Below are positions 23,919 through 36,319 of a stretch of DNA of 64,000 nt, one piece after another. The notes below the pieces were generated by a model. It was not told the DNA's origin. It saw nothing but the letters and a program-made list of their open reading frames with translations, and ran no database searches. The stretch spans positions 51,465,501 to 51,529,500 of the forward strand of contig NC_073696.1 of NCBI RefSeq assembly GCF_029784165.1. Direction: 5' to 3'. Position 1 is the stretch's first letter. Each line of letters begins with the position of its first letter. Origin of the DNA: Wyeomyia smithii (Eukaryota > Arthropoda > Insecta > Diptera > Culicidae). The position numbers and the translations under genes are program-made.

Positions 23919-24068
23919 TAAGAAAGGACAATTTTAAATACAGGCCGTAGTGCGTCTCGAGTTTTTTTTAAATGTTTCTCGGTGGTTTACGCAGATTTTT
24001 TAATTACGCGGATTTTCGTTAAAGAAACCTGACTGTATTTTCATAGAAAATTAAATTTTCCAAATTCC

Positions 24069-24547
24069 GTTCAGTTCAGTTCAGTTCAGCTCAGTTCAGT
24101 TCAGTTCAGTTCAGTTCAGTTCAGTTCAGTTCAGTTCAGTTCAGTTCAGTTCAGTTCAGTTCAGTTCAGTTCAGTTCAGTTCAGTTCAGTTCAGTTCAGT
24201 TCAGTTCAGTTCAGTTCAGTTCAGTTCAGTTCAGTTCAGTTCAGTTCAGTTCAGTTCAGTTCAGTTCAGTTCAGTTCAGTTCAGTTCAGTTCAGTTCAGT
24301 TCAGTTCAGTTCAGTTCAGTTCAGTTCAGTTCAGTTCAGTTCAGTTCAGTTCAGTTCAGTTCAGTTCAGTTCAGTTCAGTTCAGTTCAGTTCAGTTCAGT
24401 TCAGTTCAGTTCAGTTCAGTTCAGTTCAGTTCAGTTCAGTTCAGTTCAGTTCAGTTCAGTTCAGTTAAGTTCAGTTCAGTTCAGTTCAGTTCAGTTCAGT
24501 TCAGTTCAGTTCAGTTCAGTTCAGTTCAGTTCAGTTCAGTTCAGTTC
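24069..24547. repeat. GTTCA pentamer microsatellite, about 96 copies
   Basis: The 479 bases are an almost unbroken GTTCA/TTCAG tandem repeat. I see only two substitutions (CAGC near 24090 and TTAAG near 24466). It is not the insect TTAGG telomere repeat. The flanks are AT-rich and non-coding. Confidence 0.97.
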
Positions 24548-27500
24548 TCCCCTCCTTCAAAAATCGTGAAAATTGAAAAAGAGGTCGAAATTTGTATCAG
24601 CCTAAGGGCGAAAATTTGGTTTTATTCTATTAGATGTGCCCTTTGATATAATCTTATAATGGTGATGCTGAGCGTTTTGTTACAAGAATAATATCTGAGA
24701 AAAGCTTCGTTTCATTTTTGTATTTTTAATTTTTTCACAAAATTTTTATCGACTGTTAGTTTACTCAGCCGAAAGAAACTCATTTTTTAATTTTTTCAAA
24801 TAAATTTTTGAAATTATACAATCGTTAAAGAATACAAGCGCCAGCGACCAAATACTTGTAAACTCAATGATATTTCCACGAGAACGTGTCATCTGTGGGA
24901 AAAACTGAACATCACCAGGTTTGTAATGTTTGTGTGCTTTCTGCGAGTGGCGATTACGGTCGCTAAATCTGTATCCATTGCTTTTCAGAAACCGAGACAG
25001 AGAGAGAGGAGGGAGTGCGAGAGATAGAGCGAAAGCTTTAGTTTTATGATTTAATTAGCACTTCTCACGAAACGATAAATCATGGCGAGGTTGGTACAGT
25101 GTGGAAACTATCGATTTCCTGCCTGCGCTTACCAGAAGAAATAATTTATTGCTGACAGCGGAAAAATTGTACAAGAAATAAGTCATCCACAGAGAAGACA
25201 TTTCTCGGTTGACATGTGCATATTTAAATTTACCATTTACTGGCGTTCGTTTCTCATACTTTTTGACCTACGTGATCAGCCTAATTAGACGGCAAAATTA
25301 GCTCAACATTACGGAGATAATATACCGTGTACCGTTGCACAGTGGGGAATCGCTGGCCATCAGCCAAAAAAAAAAATTGTTCGTTATCTGTTTCATAATA
25401 TTTTTTCTTTATTGCTATAATATTCAAGTGTCATAATCCAAAATTTGGGCGCAATATCATGAAATCTGAATTTTTATGACTTTTCAAAGCATGGCATACT
25501 GACGTTTTTTTACATTTTTCTGGACAAAGTACATTACTTTGAAACGCTCTGTAGCTTCAATGATTGCGCGGATTTTTTTGAAGTCAGAGGAAAAGTTGTT
25601 GTAAACATTGTGCAAAACAAACCCTTTTCATTAGATATTGTAAAATTTGGTCATAGTAGACCTGACACTATAAAAAAAATTAAAAAACGTTATTTTTTGT
25701 AGAAAAGTAGCTTAAAAGTTTAGTTGTCGCAGTTTGCCACGGTTGTGACTACATTCAAAAGTTAGGTTAAAACGTAAGCTTTCAAATGCATACTGTCCGC
25801 TGTAGCGCAAAACTGCGCAAGTTGTCACTTTGGTGAAGAAAACGATAGCAGATTTTTTTTAGTTTTTATTTTTGAAGTTGAAATTTCATCCAGGATTAAT
25901 TTTAATCATAACCATGATTCCCCATTAATGAAAATTTATGATATCGTACTCAATCCGTAAGGATAAGAGATAAAAAATAAAAAATTTATCAATGAAAAAT
26001 TATAAAATAAGTGTTAAACGAGAGAACAGTAAACAAATCTTTATGAAATTTTAATTATGTCAATCTTTATCAATTTCTGCAAATTAAAAACAATATTGAA
26101 AACATTCAGCATATTTCAATTTATGATCATGAAATTTGCTTAACTGATTGAAGTGTCAAATACTAGAAGCAAATTCATACCATCAAACTCCGTCTAACAA
26201 TAGCTCGTTTGAAGATTGCTTTTGCTTCGCACTCGTTTGCATACAGAAGTAAAGCACACATTTTGCTTTATGAGAAAAAAAAACAAAGAACAGTCGTCCT
26301 CCGCATCTTTTCGTATTCATTTAGAACGTTGTGTCATTCCAGTGTCTTGGTTTTCAAATTCATAAATTCGTTGAATTTTATTATGGAGCCTTTAACTTCA
26401 GCGGCACCACCTAACTAGACATTGAGTCTAGTAAGTTGTCAATTCATGGTGTTATACATGTATTTAAAAGTCCTCTTTCAACCATAGAAACCGGATTAGG
26501 AAGATAACATATATGAAACAATGAAACATCGAAAATTACTAGAAGAAATGTAAATTGCAGCGAAAGACATTTTTCCTGCTAGTAAGTATAATGAACTTAA
26601 AATTTTCTGTAAACAATTCAACACGAAATTTAAGCGATCACAGCGGAAGATGATGATGTTGATGATTTTTTGTTTTTTCAATGCTTTTGAGTGATGTTGA
26701 TGATGATTTTTTTAATTTTTAATTAGTTTGTATCACTTATGTTGTTTTAGTTTATTAAAAAAATATATTGAGGCAAAATTTGTTTAGTTCGAGGGGTCGT
26801 CCATAAATTACATATTTTTTTCAATGGGGAGGACGCCCGGTGGCACTACTTGTGGTCAAAGATCATTTAATTCTACAAAAAAGGAAAAAAAGTGCCAAAA
26901 AATATTAAAAATTGGATTTCGTGCTTTATGGACGGCCCCAAACAAAAAATGGATGCCAAATTCGTGTTCAGCGCCCCAAAATTATGTAAATACGCATTTA
27001 TCGACACCTTTTTTGCTTGGCCAGCCTTTATATGGAGTCGCCCCACTGTGCGTTGGCTGGACCCTGAACTGGACACCGTATAGCATATTTTCACTTGATG
27101 TTGTAATTTCCACCGATCAAACCCACCGTCACAATTTTGATCTGAATCATTATCATAAACGTCATGGACATCAACTACCGAGCATCCTGCCGCCAGTCGA
27201 TAAATAATGTACACCATCGAGTGTCCTAGCATCGCGTGCAGCAGGGAAAATTAAAAAAGGGAAAAATCCTGCAGGTTTAAGATTATTTATTTTCTAGCTC
27301 ATATGCGGTAGCTTAACGGAGCAGTGTGTACAATGTATTGGCTTTTAAATTTAAAAAGAAGCGAATTTTGTTAGAAGGAGTGATCGTTACGCCCGATTTA
27401 CTGGGGTTAGTATGGCATTGCCATTTTCTGGTTGGGAATTTTAAGGTTGGGAGTTGCAATTGTTTTTAAAGAGGTGATTTATATAAAAAATAAAACTGAC

Positions 27501-27725
27501 TTATCTCTAGTAATTGATAACTATTCGCTTATATCTAATATCTAAAAAATTACCTAATTTTTCGATTTTTTTGCACTGCTTAGATTAGAAGTATGTATCG
27601 TGGCAGAGTTTGCTATGAGTGCCGCGTTGTTTCCGCTTTGTGTAAGTTTTCTGTATCTCCAGTATGCTCGTCAATCAGTACATAGTGGGTTGGGTATTCT
27701 GGTGAATATACAAAAGATTTTTTTT
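24548..27725. other. No gene supported
   Basis: AT-rich non-coding DNA. CAGTGGGGAATC near 25342 and GATTCCCCATTA near 25916 could be the ends of another decayed element. From 26796 a phrase GGGGTCGTCCATAAATTAC marks a common decayed repeat. Two overlapping opposite-strand frames of 119-127 codons (26824-27232) lie within or beside it and show no known domain. Confidence 0.4.
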
Positions 27726-30700
27726 TTAAACGCTAATGTTGGCATTTTTTAGGAACAAGTATAGTTCTGACATATACTGGAAACCACCGCTTCCCAGAAT
27801 ATCTCTAACGGGAACGTTCGGTTGTCTTCCTCGGGCCCGAAGGGAATCTGTTAGCTTGGACCTAGCACCAAAGAACTCGGTACACGACCAAACAACATGC
27901 TCGATGTCATGGTAGCCATCGCCACAATCGCAGTGATTACTGTCTACAAGCCCTTTACGAAAGAGATGCGTGTTTAACGTGTAGTGGTTGGACATAAGTC
28001 TTGACATCACGCGAATGAAGTCCCGACCTACATCCAACCCCTTGAACCATGCTTTCGTCGATACCTTAGGAGAAATGGAATGTAGCCACCGTCCCAGTTC
28101 ATCTGAATTCCATGATAATTGCCAACTATTGAGTGTTCCCTGACGCAAAATACTATAAAATTCATCATAAGCAATTGGTCTTTCATAAATATCGCCATCA
28201 ATAGCACCCACCTTAGCTAAAGCGTCAGCCTTTTCATTGCCCGGAATGGAACAATGAGAAGGGACCCACGCTAAGGTAACCCGGTATTTTTTATCTGTTA
28301 AAGCACTTAAAAACCGCCGTATTTTCCCCAGGAAATACGGGGTTTGCTTCACAGGCTTCATCGATCGCAGAGCCTCAATGGAACTGAGACTATCTGTGAA
28401 GATGAAGTAGTGGTCTATGGGTAGGGTTTCGATGATCCCAAGAGAGTACTGAATAGCAGCAAGTTCTGCGACGTACACGGAAGCAGGAGCATCGAGTTTG
28501 TAGGAGGCGATAAAACTTTCGTGAAAAACACCGAAGCCAGTGGACTCATCTAGATTAGATCCGTCAGTGAAAAATCTTTTATCACAACTAACATGTTTGA
28601 ACTTATTGGAAAAAATCTTTGGGATCTCTTGCGGTCGTAATTGATCCGGGATACCAATAATGTCTTCTTTCATGGTGGTGTCGAAGAATATAGCATTATT
28701 AGAAGTATCTAAAAGTGCGACATTGGAGGAATCGTATGAAGAAGAATTAATATCTTGAGCCATATAGTCAAAATATAAAGTCATAAATCTGGATTGAGAT
28801 TGAAGGTCGACCAACCTCTCGAAATTTTCAATTACTAATGGGTTCATAACTGTGCATCGAATTAGCAACCGGTAAGAGAGATTCCAAAAACGATGTTTCA
28901 ACGAAAGAATACCCGCTAACACTTCAAGACTCATCGTATGGGTCGACTGCATGCAACCTAAGGCAATACGCAAACAACGATATTGTATTCTCTCTAATTT
29001 TATAATGTGCGTGTTCGCGGCGGAGCGAAAGCAGAAACAGCCGTACTCAAGAACTGACAATATCGTTGTTTGGTATAACCTTAGAAGGTCTCCTGGGTGA
29101 GCCCCCCACCAAGTTCCGGTAATCGTACGAAGAAAATTAATCCTCTGTTGGCATTTTTGTGTCAGATACCTAATATGACAAGCCCATGTGCATTTAGAGT
29201 CGAACCAGACCCCGAGATATTTAGCGACTATATCCTGAGTGATCGTTTTACCCGAAAGTAGGAGCTGCAGCTGAGCTGGGTTATGCTTCCTAGAAAAAAC
29301 GACCAACTCAGTTTTCTCCGGGGAGAATTCGATACCCAGCTTAAGAGCCCATCCAGACAAATTGTCTAAGGTATCTTGCAATGGTCCTTGCAGATCGTTA
29401 GCCTCGCTTCCAGTAATGGATACAACGCTATCGTCTGCAAGTTGCCTTAGCGTGCATGAATTGCAAGACATTAATCGATGTCATTGACGTAAAAATTATA
29501 TAAGAGAGGACTTAAACATGAGCCTTGGGGAAGGCCCATGTAACTAATTCGAGAAGTTGTCGAATCACCATGTGAGAAATACATATGCTTTTCTGACAAC
29601 AAATTGAGCAAAAAATTATTCAAATTTGGTGAAAGTCCCTGCAAATGAAGTTTCTCGGTTAAAACTTCTACAGAGACAGAGTCAAAAGCCCCCTTAATGT
29701 CCAAGAATGCAGAAGCCATTTGCTCTTTGCGAGCAAAGGCGAGTTGAATTTCAGTAGAAAGCAACGCTAGGCAATCGTTCGTCCCTTTGCCCCGGCGGAA
29801 GCCAAACTGAGTATCTGAAAGTAAACCATTTGTTTCGACCCATTTGTCTAACCGTGAGAGGATCATTTTCTCCATTAATTTCCGGAGGCAAGAGAGCATA
29901 GCAATCGGCCTATAAGAATTGTGATCAGAGGCAGGTTTCCCGGGTTTTCGAATAGCAATGACTTTTCTCCCCAGTCTTGCGGAACAATATTCAGCTCAAG
30001 AAACTTGTTAAACAAATTCAACAAGCGTCTTTTCGCAGAGTCGGGTAGATTCTTCAACAGGTTGAATTTTATTCTATCTAACCCTGGAGCCTTATTGTTG
30101 CACGACAGGAGAGCCATTGAAAATTCCAACATCGAAAATGGAGGCTCTTCCGTAGTTACTAATAACGCGTCGCGAAAGGTCTTCTGTTCTGGTACAGAAT
30201 CCGGACAGACCTTTTTGGCGAAATCAAGGATCCAGCGATCTGAATACTCCTCACTCTCATTCGAAACGTCACGATTCCGCATGCGCGTGGCGGAATCCCA
30301 AAGAGTGCTCATCGCTGTTTCCCTCGACAACGCGTTTACAAACCGCCGCCAGTATCCGCGTTTTTTCGCTTTCATCAAGCTCTTCATCTGCCTGTCCAGC
30401 ACCTCATACCTTCGAAGCAGCTTAACAGATCCGTACTTTCGGTAGTCCTTATACGCCGAGGACCTTCGCGCGTACAGCTCAGAGCACTCTTTGTCCCACC
30501 ACTTGGTAGGAGGACGCCGTCTTATCGTTGCCCCGGGTATCGGTTTCGTCTGAGCTTGAGTCGCGGCGTCGATGATCAAGCCAGAAAGGAGCGCGTATTC
30601 TTCCTCCGGAGGAAGTTCCTCGTAGGACTCGATGGATTCCACAATAATCGTCTTATAAGACTTCCAATCGATATTACGTGTGAGGTCATACGCAATATTG

Positions 30701-31391
30701 ACTGGATCCCATTAGCAATTGAGATAACGATTGGTAGGTGATCACTACCGTGGGGATCATTGATTACTTTTCACCGGCAATCTAACGCTAGTGATGTCGA
30801 GCAAAGGGATAGGTCAAGCACGCTTTCACGTGCTGAAGGATTAGGTACACGTGTCGCTTCCCCAGTATTCAAAACTGTCATATTGAAGTCGTCGATTAAG
30901 TTACAGATTAAAGAAGATCGGTTGTCGTCGTACAGCGACCCCCATAGCGAACAGTGAAAGTTAAAATCTCCCAATATCAAAAAAGGCGCAGGAAGCAGCT
31001 CTGCTATATCAGTAAGTTGCCTCTGTTCAATCCGCGCGGACGGAGGGATATATATCGAAGCAAGGCATAGGTCTTTTCCATTCATATTCGTTTGAATGGC
31101 AACGACTTCAATATTTGAGATCGAGGGGAGGTCGATTCTAAAAAAAGAATAGCACTTTTTGATCCTTAAAAGTACCCCTCCACCGTGTGAGTCTCGATCT
31201 CGACGAATGATGTTGAAATCGTGGAAATTAAGTTGGTCATTTGAATTGAGAAAAGTTTCCCAGAGCGCGAACGCATCACAATTGTATGTGTTTATCAAAT
31301 GTGAAAATAACTCGAATTTGGGGATGATACTTCTGCAGTTCCACTGTAACACAGTGACAAAATTCCTAACCTCTTTCGACGTATTAGTCAT
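27726..31391 (-). pseudogene. I-like ORF2 (endonuclease, reverse transcriptase, RNase H), frameshifted
   Basis: Segment 31391-30771 is the APE endonuclease: VLQWNCRSI, LWETF (family SETWL), VVAIQTN, LGDFNFH and VLDLSLCS. The terminal SDH motif is readable in another frame near 30745 (GSDHLPIVISIANG). Segment 30642-29875 is the linker and first reverse transcriptase motifs (NNKAPGLDRIKFNLLKNLP). A shift near 29935 leads to 29899-29471, with LDKWVETNGLLSDTQFGFRRG, ASAFLDIKGAFDSV and GLPQGSCLSPLLYNFY. A stop plus a shift near 29465 leads to 29471-27726 (581 codons): catalytic LADD at residues 11-14, then RNase H (about residues 300-425) with FFTDGS, AELAAI, FTDSLSS and WVPSH..GNEKADALA, so all four RNase H acidic/His positions remain. 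It ends with CDCGDGYHDIEHVVWSC. Confidence 0.88.
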
Positions 31392-31540
31392 CGAAAGATA
31401 TGATAGCTGAAATGAGGGGCCAAGTTGCTGTGAGTTGCTTCAAAAAGGTTTTCACTGTAGGGAGAAGGGCAAAAGAATGTTTTGAAGGAGATCTGGTATG
31501 TTGAATGTTTGAAATATCCAGTCCACAATATCAGAGAATT

Positions 31541-32847
31541 TTATGAACCCTGTTTCTTTTTTATTCTGTGCTCGGGAAATTGGTGCACAAGGGGTTTTTG
31601 GTGACCCGGGAAGCGGTGGGTACTCCTGGTTTGAATTAAAATTAAAACCGGGAGGTACCTGCTTCGGTTTTCCCTCACCGCTTCCCTTACGTGTTGTTTT
31701 TTTTTTATCATTCCGCTAGGGGTTATCTTACGACCTTTACGAGAAAAATTAGGAGAGTTAATCATTCTCCTCTTCCTAGATCCTTCGGGCAAAGCATAAG
31801 AACACCCTTCGACGGGATCGTCAGATGTACCCTCATCGGTGGGCAAAAAGGAAAAGATGTTTCCTGTCGACGGTGGCTCAGCTCTCTTCAGCATTTCTGC
31901 GAAAGAGCGCTTTGATCGTTCCTTGAGGGAACGCTTTATTTTCTCCTCGCGCTGTTTGTATGCGGGACATGCCGAAAGATCATGCCGAGGGCCCTCGCAA
32001 TAAAGACACTTCTCAGTGTCTTCGTTGCAGACGGTCTCAGCGTGATTGTTTCCGCACTTACTGCAGCGTGCCTTGTTGCAGCAGTAGGTGGCTGTATGAC
32101 CCAACTGCTTGCAGTTCTGGCAGTGCATGACCCGCGGTACAAAAAGGCGTACAGGCAGACGAACCCTGTCTAGAAGGATGTAGTTCGGCAATGCAGATCC
32201 AGCAAAGGTCACCCGAAAGGAATCCGAGGGGGAGAATTTCTTGTTCCCCTCTTCGATGGATACTGAATGTAATTGCTTACAATCGAGTATCTTTACACTT
32301 TGCATCACAGAGTTTTTAAAACAGCCCACTCCGTGACGCAAAATGTCATCGACAGTGAGATTCCCCTCGGTAACCACACCGTCGATCTCTACATCCTTGG
32401 CAGGGATGTACACGCGATACTCTCTCGTGAAGAGCTCGCAGCCAGCAATCGCGTTTGCTTGCTTCAAGCTATTCACGACAACTCGCAGTTTGTTCGGCCT
32501 AGCCTTTGTAGTTTCGGTTACGTCCGAAAACTTTTTTGCCAGGTCTTTGCCAATTTGAATAATTCCCTTTGGATGGTTGATCTTTCTCGGTTCACTAAAA
32601 CCTCAAACAAAACAATTTGAATAATGTTCAAAGGCTTTTTTATTGGCCTGAAGAAGACAACGTAGGGACCTTTCGAGTTATCTCGGTAAGCTTTTACTCT
32701 TACTTCTGGTACCCTTGGTACAGGGCTAGGTAAAGGGGAGGGTATATGGGAAGGTACAGGGGAATTGATGGGGGAGATTTCAATCTCTTCCCCATTTGTT
32801 TTGATACCCAGGAATAATTCCATCTGCATATCATCCATTTTATTCAA
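31541..32847 (-). pseudogene. I-like ORF1 (gag-like, three zinc knuckles), interrupted
   Basis: ORF1 of such elements is an RNA-binding chaperone that forms particles with the element RNA. The N-terminal frame (32847-32518) starts at an ATG, is Pro/Ser-rich (PSHIPSPLPSPVPRVP) and contains PYVVFFRPIKKPLNIIQI. The second frame (32476-31541) carries RVYIPAKDVEIDGVVTEG and three knuckles: CQNCKQLGHTATYC, CSKCGNNHAETVC and CLYCEGPRHDLSAC (spacings CX2CX4HX4C, CX2CX3HX4C and CX2CX4HX4C). The tail is basic (GRKITPSGMIKKK). The break is caused by a 62-base insertion at 32551-32612 flanked by a 13-base direct repeat. Removing it conceptually would bring NIIQIAKDLAKKF into a single frame with the rest. 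Confidence 0.85.
32551..32625 (-). repeat. 13-base direct repeat flanking a 49-base insert in ORF1
   Basis: On the minus strand ATTATTCAAATTG occurs at 32625-32613 and again at 32563-32551; the offset is 62 bases, so the frame changes by two. The 49 bases between contain TTTTGTTTGAGG and AACCGAGAAAGATCAACC. It reads as an insertion into ORF1 with a duplicated target, or a template-switch duplication. Confidence 0.8.
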
Positions 32848-34925
32848 ACTGGCGGGAGCAATTTGCTCTACCGCAAACTAACGGTAAAATACCAGGACAA
32901 GATGGGGCGTCAAATTATTGGTAATTAAATAAAAAAACAATTTGCCAAAATAAGATTATTTGAATACAAAAAAAGACAACCGTAAATGAAATAATAAAAA
33001 TAATAATATTGAAAGTGAATACTTTACCAAACTTTCGGGGTTGCTGCCTCCACGACCTGCTAACTGGATTAATCCTGTGATGAGCGACGTGGCAGAATAA
33101 AAATACTCCAACTGCAGGTTGAACAAAGCGTCTCGGCAAAACGAACAATGCTCCAACAGCGGCTGCAAAAGTCGTCCCCGCCGCTAGTGGGTAGCCGGCG
33201 CCTGGCGGCGTGGGGGGAACTGCTCCTTCTGCTGGCTTTTTTATTGTCACTGCACCGAAAACACAAGCAGTACGGATACCGTCTGCGCACAATGTCGAAA
33301 TCTTTTCTCCGGCTGCTGGACGGCTATGTCTAGTCCGCACCGGCACCGAAAGACACAAGCGATAAACGCACCGACCGAATACAAAGCTGTATTGTTTTAT
33401 CGGGTGATCAGCTAACGGAACGTTGAAAGATGCTTCCTTTCTCGGCGATAGCAGAGAGCGAATGAAAAAAAAAAATCCTGCATGAACTGTCTCTCATTAG
33501 TCGACTGCAACGCCGACACGCCCCATTTTTTCATATCAATCTTTTAATGAACTGTCGACTGTTACCAACGCGCCAGCAACTGCACCGAAAAGTGCCGCCA
33601 CCGATCGAAGGCCCTGCATTCGGTTGCATTCACCACCATTTTAGTTTCGCACAATCGCGCACGTCGCGGGTTTCATTGCCCTTCACCTGAACTGATGACC
33701 GCTTATCAACAGCCTTTCATCTGGCCCAGGTTGATCGGTTTCGGTGCTCACCGTCGGTCGAGTTCAAAGGAATGCCGTTCGCCGACAATGCTTTCGCGCA
33801 CATCGTTCGAAGGTGGCCAACATGGGACCACACTTTGCTCCCCGTCTGACCAATGCCAATTTACGCCAGCAGGATTCTTCGCGAAAAAAAAAACAAAAGC
33901 TATAATCGTCGATCCGAGGTTTTGCGAAAGGCGCATCCGGTGAATTGCGTTTAATTACACGAACTAGGGTGGGTAAGTTGCTAAGTTGCTGGGAACAGGC
34001 AACGGTTAATTCATATTAATTAATGTTTCCTCCTCGAAGGCGCAAGGATTCGCGTTCAGATGTTCGGAATTGTTCGACTACGCGAAAATGATTTGCGTTC
34101 GATTGCTCATCTAGTGAACGCTATCTATCATTACGTGGAGCAAAAACCAATTTTCCACCCTAACACCCAGCGAAAACCAGCGCAGGATAATTCCCACTAA
34201 CGCTCTCGCTCGCTCGCTTCATAACACGTTAGCCTCAAAGCAGAGCCGGTCGAGTGCGCGCGCAATTTTTCAGCCAATCAAATTAAAGCGATATTACTAA
34301 TAAATTTATTTATGTATCGATAACGAAAACAAGTACACTTGACGGAGAGAAGTGCGCAAGCGTGAAAGACGGAAAAGGTTGCCCAAAGCAATGTGCACAC
34401 CGCAAAGGAACACGGAATGCAAGGAGCGAGCTGCATGCTGGCGGCAGCTTAACCCAAAGGGGGCGCAAACCAAAGCGAGAGAGCAGGGCAGAACTTTTTA
34501 GCGCAGAAAAGAATGATTATCGTATCCTAGCTAATCACTCTTTGTCGATCAATTTATTGGCTGGAAAATTTGCACCCATTGCTCATGGCACGCACCTAAT
34601 GAGCTAAGAACGCAAACAAAAAGCTGGTCAGGCTTGGAGGGATTCCCGTTAACGGTAATTTAAAAATGGAGAGTAGGTATGTTTTAAATTCACCTAACGG
34701 TGGGGTTTGACCTCTTTTGCCTGATTCTAGTTGTTTCTTGGTATGTGTTTAGCTAGCCTGTGGTAGCTCGAGTTTAATCATATTGCAATTAGTAGGTAAG
34801 CTACACTCGAACATGCTATTGAAGGTTGTCAACCTTAGCAGCAAGTGACAATTACTTATTACAAAGCATCCATTATAGGCAATTTTAGGAAATGTGTAAA
34901 TGAGCGAGAACTGGAGAATGTGACT
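32848..34925. other. Probable 5' leader of the I-like element, then unassigned GC-richer DNA
   Basis: A 147-codon minus frame (33358-32915) has no recognisable domain and overlaps open frames on the other strand, as leaders of LINEs often do. Several GCACCGAAA phrases recur between 33250 and 33600. The interval 33600-34620 is mixed-composition DNA with a CTCGCTCGCTCGCTT tract at 34204 and no recognised protein. It may be host single-copy sequence. Confidence 0.35.
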
Positions 34926-34929
34926 TAGG

Positions 34930-35015
34930 CTGAGAAAATATATATTTCATCTAGACGGGACTCGATCCCACAATCGTCTTGCAATTCTCCCCACAATGTG
35001 TCTGTAGTTAGGATT
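34930..35015 (-). repeat. tRNA-like repeat fragment related to the 39.7-kb palindrome
   Basis: On the minus strand GATTGTGGGATCGAGTCCCGT forms a T-arm-like hairpin and is followed by CTAGATG. The phrase matches GATTGTGGATTCAAGTCCCG in one arm of the palindromic element at 39669-39872. The rest of a tRNA is not recognisable. Confidence 0.5.
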
Positions 35016-35169
35016 TTTAGAAAAAAAAGTTCTTGTTTGCAATAAAAACAAACACCTATCGGAACAATTGATCAAATAAAATATTAAAATTATTGTCAAA
35101 TCTCAAAAGCTGGAAAATAGAATTAGCACTATATAATTTTGAATATTTTTTTTTATTTTAGTTTACTGT

Positions 35170-35965
35170 ATTTATTGAATTACTGCAGAAGACCAGCCGC
35201 AGATTCGAACATCACAGCTAGAAATGCAAAAATACAAAGCGCAATGTAAAGGCCAGAACAGGTCACGAGAGTTTAGGATAATGAAATAGATGCTTCCAAC
35301 GGCCAGAAAACCCCAACATAAATTGAGCTCAGAATTGTGAAAAAAACCCATGCAGATGTAAATAGACTGCAAAAATGGCAAAAACTCTCGGAAAGGCCAA
35401 AATGGAAAATAATAACAAATTATTCCAACAAGATCTAAAAACTGCTTACGAAGACCAGAAAGTTAGAAAAATACGGATTACCAGAGAAATGCTTCTAAAG
35501 CCAGTAGATGTTATAAAATGTGGTAAAAAGTTGAGCTTAAAATGTAGAAAAACGCGTTAAACTTTAGATAAAATCAAGAAAGATATTACCTCCTAGTTTA
35601 GCACCAAATGTCAAAAAAACAAAAAAAAAAACTGCGGAGCTTAAATTTTCGAAAGAATGTTTTTATCTAAAAAAGTGGGAAAAGGATCCCCCAGATCAAA
35701 ATGAGGAAGAAATTCCTTTCAGGATGACCAAGAAAGAAAATGTTTGCCAAATGAGCTAAAAATTATGATGAAATACATTAAAAATCCCAAACAAAACCTC
35801 AAATGATAAAACAACGATGTAATCTAAAGGCGAGAAAAGTTTAAATAGAGACTGATGCAAACTTGTAATCTGAATAGCAAAAAAATATTTCGAAAGGACA
35901 AAGTACAGAAAAAATAACACCTAATTGAACGCAGAATAGAAAAATGCGCGTAGCCTGTTACCGAA
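35170..35965. repeat. Decayed satellite, block 1 (CAGAATNG-TGAAAAA type)
   Basis: Loose repeats of TTGAGCTCAGAATTGTGAAAAA, GGCCAGAA and AAATGCTT/AAATGTTCCTAAAG-like phrases recur with a spacing near 90-110 bases. The same phrases characterise 43240-45990. Frames inside (35172-35381, 35375-35560) are shadows of the repeat. Confidence 0.5.
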
Positions 35966-36319
35966 CCTTGATCCAAATTTTTCTCCAATGTGATTTTCAT
36001 GTCGCAAACTTGTTTTGTTCTAAACATAAAAAAAAATTCGACTTTCCACAAACGTATTTCTTACCGTACATTACCTGAATTGCCCCATTAACAATAATTT
36101 TTATGCAACACCAATAACATAATTCATTGGAAATAACATGAGGATACTAGAAAGATTCAAAACGGCATCTGGCATCGATTTATGTTAATTTTTAAATTCA
36201 AGATGTTTTGTTCCCATTGCTAGAAAGTGGCCAAAGATTGCCAAATATCAATCTATATGAGCATTGTCGCATCATCCCGTTGATATTCATGAGCCGTAAA
36301 TCAGTTGCTAGGGGCACAA

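Larger units (their letters stand above)
27726..32847 (-). mobile_element. I-like non-LTR retrotransposon with RNase H, inactive
   Basis: The element reads leftward: ORF1 (32847-31541), a 150-base spacer, then ORF2 (31391-27726). Its last stop codon is followed at once by a run of about ten A on the minus strand. ORF1 has three zinc knuckles; ORF2 has endonuclease, reverse transcriptase, RNase H and a terminal Cys/His motif. That domain set fits the I superfamily (I or related RNase H-bearing clades) better than Jockey, which lacks RNase H. The 5' UTR probably extends past 32848, but its limit and the target duplication were not found. It is the best-preserved retroelement in the window, yet needs at least four frame changes to be read through. 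Confidence 0.88.

Noticed and set aside
24069..24547. Telomeric array
   Set aside because: The unit is GTTCA, not TTAGG, and the array is internal with ordinary DNA on both sides.
25342..25925. Possible 580-base element with GTGGGGAATC ends
   Set aside because: The end similarity is only about nine bases and no target duplication is visible.
26824..27232. Opposite-strand frames of 127 and 119 codons
   Set aside because: They shadow each other, overlap a repeat-like phrase and contain no known motif.
32915..33358. Resemblance of one minus frame (LEY...LAGRGGSNP) to the histone H2A/H2A.Z core
   Set aside because: The similarity is a few residues, needs frame jumps and lacks the conserved AGLQFPVGR motif; more likely leader sequence of the I-like element.
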